A DNA stretch of 64,000 nucleotides, from assembly GCA_950022295.1 (NCBI GenBank), contig OX465596.1:220441501-220505500 (forward strand). The letters run 5' to 3'. Below are positions 57,144-64,000 of the stretch, one piece after another (positions within the stretch are counted from its first letter, which is position 1; every line of letters begins with the position of its first letter). Source of the DNA: Bromus sterilis. Its lineage: Eukaryota > Streptophyta > Magnoliopsida > Poales > Poaceae. Position numbers and translations under genes: made by a program. The notes under the pieces were generated by a model, which made no database searches, was not told the DNA's origin, and was given only the letters and a program-made list of their open reading frames with translations.

Positions 57144-58403
57144 AGGTGGAACCGGAGCAAGAGGTCACCCCCTTCGCTGAAGATCCAGAACCCGAACCTC
57201 GTCAGCAAGGCAAGCAAAACCCCATTGATCATGTCGATAAAATCCCACTTCCCTCTCATCTCGCTTATGCATTGTTTAGGATGATCACCATGCTTCGTTT
57301 CTACCGCATAGATGAACCCATTCCTTTGCATGACCTATCATTTTGTCACAGTAGTAAGCAAACCACAATCCTAGCAACTGTAGGAGTTGACTGATATCAT
57401 GTGGCCCCTGCAATGTTACTGCTTATTGCATGCTTAGTATGATACCATGTTGTTACTGTGATGTGAGTCGGGATGGGAGTGATCATGTTGATGATGGTAG
57501 GCAAGTGTTGGTGAATCGACCCTAATACAAGGTGAACGATGAGAGGCTGTGTAGGAGTACATGGTGGGTTGTCTCATTGAACACCGCCCTAAGTCCGAGT
57601 TCTTGTGTGGTGATCCAAGATGAAGAGTACAACCACACATTGGGCTCACTGACCCCTCTCAACTTATTAACTCATCCCTTTCGATGTCCAGATGTCGCAG
57701 TAGTTCGGAGTTCTGGTAGGCTTGTGGCCTGGATGCTAAGTGAGAGAACGGCTCACCCGAGACCGGCTTATGCACCACGCACATATCGCTTGGGTCCACT
57801 TCGGTAAACCGGCCGGGTTCACGATAGTGGTAGCCAATCCAAGTAGGCGGCTTTCTTGGACTAGATAGGCTATGAGGTAACAGTTGTGGTGAGCATCCTC
57901 GCTGGCACCCCTTGAATGGTGTCGAGATCAAAGGCGGTAAATGATGATCATGTGTGTGTAGCGGTACACCATTTCAAGGTTAACAAAACTATTCGAATAG
58001 CCGCGTCCGCGGTTATGGACTACTTGGAAAGCTTAGCTTGATTATTAGATAACTTGAACCGGATACTTCTAAAACACACCAAGATAAGTGTGAGTGCTAT
58101 GGCGTGCTTTCTCGTGGGGAAGTCGAGGAAGGTACCATAGTGGTGTAATTGGTTGGTGAAAGTAGTGGACTCGTGTACGCTTCTTACCTCAAGTCTGGTA
58201 CTCGTAGTTCAGGATTAGCCAAGTCAAAGCTGGCATTTCTGCAAGTGAACCCCACCTCCCTTTACCTTGATACATGTGCATGAGTAGTATAGCTCCTACG
58301 TAAGTCTTGCTGAGTACGCCTTTGTACTCACGTTTGCTTAATCTATGTTTTAGATGACGCCACTGACCCCGAAGGTGGCTTCTTCATCGAGCTGGACGAT
58401 TGA
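57144..58403 (+). other. LTR mini-gene exons 2 and 3 (TE-E)
   Basis: Exon 2 is 57144-57209 (66 bp; acceptor GAGTAG, donor CAAG|GCAAGC) and reads VEPEQEVTPFAEDPEPEP. Exon 3 is 58354-58403 (50 bp; acceptor GTTTTAG) and reads DATDPEGGFFIELDD-stop, with the split Asp codon at the junction. Again there is a 2-nt/1-nt phase, a GC donor and an acidic open join. Confidence 0.52.
57961..58025 (+). promoter_or_regulatory. Conserved double-dyad motif (TE-E)
   Basis: On the minus strand, CCGCGGACGCGG (58012-58001) then CTATTCGAATAG (58000-57989), followed by GGTGTACC. It is thus opposite to the TE-E mini-gene strand, unlike in TE-T, TE-A and TE-R. Being palindromic, the dyads themselves read on both strands. 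Confidence 0.6.
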
Positions 58404-60608
58404 AGTTAAGCTAGTCTAGTCCCAGTCAGCAGACTGGTTCCCTCGTGGAGGGCTTTATGTTTGAATAAGGCTTCTTAAGCCAATTTGTTAAACTTGTCTG
58501 TACTCAGACATAATTTGCTTCTGCTTTATGTTGTAATGTTGGATCACATGTATGTGATCTCTGTGTGTACTCTATAAGAGTTATAAATAAAATGTACACT
58601 TTGTAGAGAATTGCAATGGTACCTGCTGTTCATACAAGGCATGTGTGCTGTGTGTATGTTTATAACATGCATGTCTTTGTATGGGTTTTCGAGACCTTAG
58701 TTGTGTTCTGGCTGGCGGTTTTTCATACACCAAGTGGCCCTTAGATGTGCGCAGCTTGGGGCATCGCGATGCGATTGCTCGAGACTCCGTCTTGTGCACA
58801 CTTTGTGGTATGATCGAGCCCGCCCTAGACCCCGACTAAGTGATCGGGCTGGAGTAAGTCTATGTAAGAGTTTTGAGATAGTCGATAGTATGGTTGAGGC
58901 GACTTGTCTTTGAATATGGGAGTTCACCACCCATATCATTTGACTTGTGTGCGTACGATGAGGACCCATCTCAGTTGATCATCTGGCCTGGATGGGATGC
59001 CCCTCACGTACGATGCTTTCCGAGAATGTTCAGTGCTTGGCCTTGTCTGCTTAGACAAGTGGGTGCGGTTCTCGGCTCTCCATATGACTATGTCTTAACT
59101 GGACTTGCATACGCTAACCCAGGGTCCCGACAATGGCGGTGCCTCCGGCGATGGCCGTGTGCTGCGGACGACGCACCATTCGCGACGCCGTTTGCTCCAT
59201 TGGGTTCCTGGGGATGCGCCGCGTCGAGTGGTGGAGACGACTCGGCCGGAAGTTCGCCGGAGCAGCTACGGCGATGAGCGTGGCGGCGGCCAGCAAACCG
59301 GCGAGGAGGAAACATTCGACTTAGGGTGCCATTTTGCGTGCCGCTAGATCCTACGGAAACTGCGCGGTGCGCTGCGTCGATTGGTGCTACGTGCGCGAGC
59401 TTGAATGGACCATGGTCACAGCTACGTCGAGGCGGGTGGCGGCCGGAGTACCAACGAGGTGGACACGACGGTGCAGTACACGGATGCGAGCGCTGGGAGT
59501 ACGGGAAGCTGCGTGAGCTCACCGTGAGGCACAAGGAGGCCGGCGGGAGTTTAGTAGCGCAGGGTCTGGCCGGAATTCTCCTGCAACTCAGGCGGCGGCG
59601 CGGAAAGGGAGCGTCTCGATGTGCTCGGTGTAGACCTCCCCGCGTTTGATTCGTTTCTCCGGGTGAAGAGGACGTCGTCGAGGAAGCCCCTGGACACGGT
59701 GCGGCAGGCTACGGTGGCCGTTGGCCGTGCGAGGGCGCGACGGCGGCTTCGGTGGAGTTCTTCCCCGACGAGAGCGAGACGATGGGGTGGGTGGGGATTC
59801 GATCCAGTGGTCTAGGGTTAGGGTTGGGGTGCAAGGGGGTGGCCGGTTGACAATTATCCACGCTGGGGTCACCGTGGATGGCTGCCACGGCGATGGCCGC
59901 GGCCGTGGCCTCCCGGATGTGCGCCACGCCATGGTGATCGTACGGGAGGAAGGGGATGACCGGGGGGTGGGCCATTTGGGCCGGTTTCGGTGGGGTGGGG
60001 GTTTAGTGGGCTGGGAGTTAGCCCAGGGGGAGGGGTAGGTTAGGGCTTTTGTTTTTCTGTTGTTTTTCCCTTTCTTTTCTGTTATTACCTTTTTGTAATT
60101 ATTTTATATACCTAGGCAATTTTGTAAAATATGGGATGTGTCCCATATTTATTGTTACACCATATATTACTGCCACAAAATGATTGGGCAATAATAAAAT
60201 TCATTTAATATTTGATTTAAATATTAAATGATTTAAATAGGGTTTTTGGCTACTGTTTTGATTTGTTTAGAGTTTTCCATAGCACAATAAATACCCAAAC
60301 CCATATGGATTTGGTCCAGTGATTAATTGGGATTTTATAAAAATGGTTCCAAGATTTTTGGAAAATATTTATTGTCACCCTATTTTTAATATTCATCAAA
60401 AGGCATTTTAGGGTTTGTTTGAATTTTATTTCAAATGGCTTGGACCTTAGTTGGCCAATGATGATCAAGGTCCATGGTACATATTTGCTTGCAACAATAT
60501 CAAAGGAGAATATGAATTTGAACTGAACCAGCTGATCAAACAAAAGTTTTGAACAGTAGAGATGAACAGTAACCCTGATTACTGTTCACTGACAGTGAGG
60601 GTGTTACA

Positions 60609-60620
60609 AATCTCCCCCAC
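60609..60620 (-). other. TE-R polypurine tract
   Basis: GTGGGGGAGATT on the minus strand abuts the LTR start TGTAACACC. Confidence 0.85.
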
Positions 60621-60644
60621 TACAAGAATTCTCGTCTCGAGAAT

Positions 60645-62072
60645 TTAAGTGGTAGTGGTGAAAAGATCGGGGTATTCTTCACGAAGACGATCTTCGCGTT
60701 CCCAAGTGGCTTCATCTTCAGAATGATTCGACCACTGAACTTTGAGGAACTTGGTTGTCTTGTTGCGGGTTTTGCGTTCAGACTGATCGAGAATGCGGCT
60801 TGGATGTTCTTGATAAGTCAAGTCCTGTTGCAGCTCGGTCATATCATGCTCCACTTCACGAATAGGGTCTTTGAAGCAGCGTCGGAGTTGCGCCACGTGG
60901 AAGACATCTTGGACTTGGGAGAGGTTTGACGGCAATTCCAAACGGTATGCCACTGGTCCACTTCTGGAAAGGATACGGAACGGGCCAATGTAGCGAGGAG
61001 CTAACTTGCCTTTGATCCCGAAACGATGAGTGCCTCGCATCGGGGTGACACGGAGGTACGCGTATTCGCCAGGTTGGTAAACCATTTCCTTGTGTTTGCG
61101 GTCATAGTTGCTCTTCTGACGGGACTGAGTAGCTTTCAAGTGTTCACGAATAACGCGAACCTGATCTTCAGCATGTTGTATGATGTCCGGACCAATGAGG
61201 GTTCGTTCCCCAGTTTTTGACCAATTCAGAGGGGTTCGACACTTACGTCCATAGAGAACTTCGAAGGGAGCCATCTGCAAACTAGCCTGATAGCTATTGT
61301 TGTACGAGAATTCAGCAAATGGAAGAGATTCCTCCCATTTCTTACCGAATGAAATGACACAAGCTCGCAACATATCTTCAAGCACTTGATTAACTCGTTC
61401 GACTTGTCCTTGCGACTGGGGGTGATAAGTGGTGCTGAAATTCAGGTGAGTGCCCATAGCTTCTTGGAAACTATCCCAAAATCTTGAGGTGAAAATACTG
61501 CCACGGTCGGAACTAATCGCCAACGGAATACCTTGGAGCGACACGATTCTGGAAACATACAAGTCTTCCAACTGACTAGCAGAGATCGTCTCCTTGACTG
61601 GCAGAAAGTGGGCAACCTTGGAGAAACGGTCGATGACGAAAAAGATAGCATCGTGGCCTTTCTGCGATCTGGGAAAACCAGTGACGAAGTCCATCTCGAT
61701 CTTGTCCCACTTCCATTCAGGAATAGAGAGTGGTTGTAGAGTTCCAGCAGGTCTTTGATGTTCTTCCTTGACGCGACGGCAAACGTCACATTCAGAAACA
61801 TATCGGGCAATGTCTTGCTTCATGTTAGGCCACCAGAATTGCTGATGAATGTCTTGGTACATCTTGGTGCTTCCAGGATGAATGGACAACGGGGTATCGT
61901 GAGCCGCTCTCATGACCTTCGGGGTCATATCCAGGTTCTCATGCCTGCCCTTGCTGTGAGTAACCACTAAACGGTTCTGGTAGAACGCCGCACCTTTGTT
62001 ATCAACGGTGAAGGGTGAGGGTCTTCCATTGGCGATATCGCGCTTAATCTTGTGTACGAAATCATCATAAAA
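60645..62072 (-). pseudogene. pol: TE-R integrase and chromodomain-like tail
   Basis: HHCC zinc region (IHPGSTKMYQD, CDVCRRVK), DDE core (DFVTGFPRSQ, ISSDRGSIF, QGQVERVNQ) and APRYIGPFRI. The chromodomain-like tail has TTKFLKVQW and EATWERED, ending DLFTTTT-stop at 60645. It was joined in frame to RNase H; a TAG at 62073-62075 (VKGI-stop-FYDDF, Gln expected) now separates them. It is similar to but clearly distinct from the TE-T integrase, so a different family of the same clade. Confidence 0.9.
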
Positions 62073-62075
62073 CTA

Positions 62076-63281
62076 TATACCCTTGACGGATTTGACGAGA
62101 TCCGGTTCGATAACCAGGTTGTTTGCATAACCTTGAGGAACAATCTCGAGGTTTAACTTTTGAAAATCTTCATACAGAAGTGGTTGTTGTACTTGAACTT
62201 CAAGTTCACTACAGTAAGCTTTACGGCTTAAAGCATCGGCCACAACATTAGCTTTGCCAGGGGTGTAAGAAATTCCCATGTTGTAGTCGGCTATTGTCTC
62301 GAGCCATCTCTGTTGGCGGAGATTCAGGTCTGGTTGAGTAAATAGGTACTTCAGGCTTTGGTGGTCGGTGTAGATCTCGCAACGATTACCGACGAGGTAA
62401 TGCCGCCATAGCTTCAATGCATAAATTACCGCTGCCAATTCAAGATCATGTGTTGGATACTTATCTTCGTGAGCACGCAATTGATGAGAGCCATAAGCAA
62501 TCACTTTGCGCTCTTGCATTAGGACACAACCTAATCCTTGACGAGATGCGTCGCAATATATCATGAAGTCCTTCTGAGTATCAGGGGGAGCTAGGACTGG
62601 GGGAGAAGTGAGCTTGTCCTTGATGGCTTGGAAACTTTCCTGACATTTTTCTGTCCACTCAAACTTGACGCCTTTGTGAAGCAGGTTAGTCAGAGGCTTG
62701 GCAATCTTCGAGAAGTTCTCGACGAAACGGCGGCAATAGCTGGCGAGTCCGAGGAAACTCCTGACTTGCTTGACAGTCTTGGGAGGAGTCCAGTCAATAA
62801 TAGCCTGGATACGTTCTGGGTTGACGGCAATGCCATCCTTGGAAATCACGTGACCAAGGTAGGTCACTTCAGGAAGCCAGAACTCACACTTAGAATACTT
62901 AGCGTAGAGTTTGTGTTCTTGAAGCTTTTCCAGTATAAGGCGAAGATGTTCAGCATGCTCCTCTTTATTCTTGGAGTATATTAAGATATCATCCAGATAA
63001 ACCACGACAAACTTGTCGAGGTATTCCATGAATATATAGTTCATCAACCGGGAGAAAGTGGCTGGAGCATTCGTCAAGCCAAAGGACATGACAGTGTACT
63101 CGTATGAACCATAGCGAGTAATGAAAGCGGTCTTCGGAACGTCCTCTTCACGGACTCGGATCTGATGGTAACCCAACCTCAAGTCGAGTTTCGAAAACAC
63201 CGTGGATCCAGCAAGTTGATCATACAGATCGTTGATCCGGGGAAGCGGATATTTGTTCTGGATGGTGGCTTGGTTGATGGC
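62076..63281 (-). pseudogene. pol: TE-R reverse transcriptase and RNase H
   Basis: VFSKLDLRLGYHQIRV, FVVVYLDDILIYS (YLDD), QVRSFLGLASYCRRFVENF, then RNase H YCDASRQGLGCVL, THDLELAAV, IYTDHQSL and ADALSRK. It is separated from the protease part by a TGA at 63282-63284 (QDY-stop-AINQ, where Arg is usual), so CGA to TGA is likely. It ends at the TAG at 62073. Confidence 0.9.
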
Positions 63282-63284
63282 TCA

Positions 63285-64000
63285 GTAATCTTGGACCAAA
63301 CGATTTGTTCCATCGCTCTTCTTGACAAAGAGCGAAGGGGATCCCCAAGAAGAGGAACTTGGGCGAATGAATCCTTTGTGAAGTGCTTCGTCGATCTCCT
63401 TCTTCAGTTCAAGGAGGTGGTGAGGTGGCATCTTATAGGGACGCTTGGCAATAGGGACGGTGCCGGGTTTCAGGTCGATGACAAATTCAACCTCTCGGAT
63501 CGGGGGTATTCCCGGGAGTTCTTCTGGGAAGACGTCGGGAAAATCACGAACGACTGGAACGTTCTCAATCCCGTCAAGAGGTGAGACATTCAGAGCATTC
63601 ATCATATAGATATGCGTTTCAGCATCACGGGTAATCCGGGTGGTGTGGTTAACAATCTCGCCGGAGGGGTGAAAAAGTTGGACATAACTGGTGCCACAAT
63701 AAAGTGCGGCATCGTGGACTTTCAACCAATCCATGCCCAAAATGAGGTCTATAGTGGAAGACTTCAGGAGGATGGGGGAAGCAAGGAACTCAATTCCTTC
63801 AATTTCGACGCTCGTTTTGTGCACTATCTTGGAGGTGTGGCAATGGCCTATCGGAGTGCGGACAACCATCTGTGGATCCATCTTTTCTACCATGAAGTTA
63901 TGCGACAATGCAAATGCTTCCGACATGAATGAATGCGATGCTCCCGTATCAAATAAAACAGCAGCAGGTATTGAATTAACAAGAAGGGTACCCATCACGG
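63285..64000 (-). pseudogene. pro: TE-R protease and start of RT (runs off window)
   Basis: Retropepsin AAVLFDTGASHSFMS (Asp-Thr-Gly) and LILGMDWLKVHDA, then the linker FPDVFPEELPGIPP and the RT fingers with KRPYKMPPHHLLELK, SSSWGSPSLFVKKSDG and RLVQDY. The frame continues right of the window toward gag. It is interrupted downstream by the TGA at 63282-63284. Confidence 0.9.

Larger units (their letters stand above)
55057..59132 (+). mobile_element. TE-E: plus-strand solo LTR (4076 bp) inside the TE-R LTR
   Basis: It begins TGTCAGATCC and ends GGGTCCCGACA, so the termini are inverted (TGTC/GACA). Flanks ACGGC (55052-55056) and ATGGC (59133-59137) match at 4 of 5 bases. Inside, on the plus strand, are AT-rich sequence, a GC-rich block (55540-56470), an AT-rich intron-like part, exon 2, a reverse-orientation dyad and exon 3. 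There is no coding internal region. The stretch 58404-59132 is longer than in the other families and may include an extra fragment. Confidence 0.65.
52558..60608 (-). repeat. TE-R 3' LTR (about 3.97 kb net), split by TE-E
   Basis: It begins TGTGACGCCCC and ends GAGGGTGTTACA on the plus strand. Removing TE-E (55057-59132) and one duplication copy gives about 3970 bp. In element order: U3 to about 60050, a GC-rich exon-like block to a GTGAGC donor at 59522, intron, exon 2, dyad motif, exon 3. Stretches 52950-54480 and 54570-55050 are intron-like and hold no gene. A short local duplication of GGGTTTAGTTGCTAACCACC occurs at about 54932 and 54980. Confidence 0.8.
52558..64000 (-). mobile_element. 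TE-R: chromovirus-type gypsy retrotransposon, right part beyond window
   Basis: The left (3') LTR 52558-60608 contains the insertion TE-E. Polypurine tract and integrase-chromodomain, RT-RNase H and protease follow on the minus strand to the window edge. Gag, primer-binding site and 5' LTR lie to the right. GCGTG (52553-52557) is the left target duplication if intact. It inserted into TE-G2. Confidence 0.88.

Noticed and set aside
59088..60038. Multiple 60-148-codon frames on both strands
   Set aside because: GC-rich exon-like block of the TE-R LTR; no frame is preferred except that a GTGAGC donor at 59522 suggests minus-strand transcription.

Overview
The window is nuclear DNA of a grass, almost certainly a Triticeae species (wheat, Aegilops, barley or rye). 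It is nearly wall-to-wall nested LTR retrotransposons with very long LTRs, plus the end of a CACTA-like DNA transposon, and I see no intact host gene. The Triticeae call rests on remembered LTR signatures (TGATACGTCC... gypsy ends, BARE/Angela-like TGTTGG...CCAACA ends, chromovirus LTRs ending ...GCTGTTACA), not on a search.

Left stack (1-42032). The oldest unit is TE-A2, a chromovirus-like element on the minus strand. Its right LTR is 38298-42032, its internal region is only 578 bp, and its left LTR (34831-37719) is split by TE-G. TE-G is a Tat-type gypsy element on the plus strand that starts left of the window and ends at 34830. It carries gag and protease, a 68-bp tandem array, a spliced antisense gene (29343-33091) and a 452-bp 3' LTR, but no reverse transcriptase or integrase. 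TE-G's gag is split by TE-A1, a solo LTR of an A2-related family (1303-27626, target duplication CACAC). TE-A1 is split by TE-F, a gag-protease-only gypsy element on the minus strand (2159 to about 23237, right end deleted), and by a BARE/Angela-like solo LTR (24057-25771). TE-F is split by TE-T (7095-21551), a complete chromovirus with two 4.68-kb LTRs and duplication CCAAC. TE-T is the youngest large insertion in this stack.

Right stack (42033-64000). From 42033 to 48843 there is a CACTA-like segment whose right terminus reads ...TACTAGTG. It holds two decayed B3-domain-like genes, two decayed genes of unknown function, a 502-bp repeat present 2.7 times, a MITE-like insertion and a 45-bp subterminal repeat. 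Next come a copia pol remnant (48844-49408), TE-G2 (a second Tat-type element with the same kind of antisense gene, 49409-52557), and TE-R, a chromovirus running off the right edge (52558-64000). TE-R's left LTR is split by the plus-strand solo LTR TE-E (55057-59132, duplication ACGGC/ATGGC).

How the parts work together. TE-T and TE-R encode gag, protease, RT, RNase H, integrase and a chromodomain-like tail, each broken by nonsense mutations that fit C-to-T decay of methylated DNA. TE-A2, TE-F, TE-G and probably TE-G2 lack pol and would have needed enzymes from elsewhere. The most unusual observation is that the long LTRs of four families (T, A, R, E) share a spliced mini-gene layout. A short acidic exon 2 is followed by a conserved GC-AG intron and a short acidic exon 3 joined in the same phase, and the intron carries a pair of adjacent dyads that change in a compensatory way between families.
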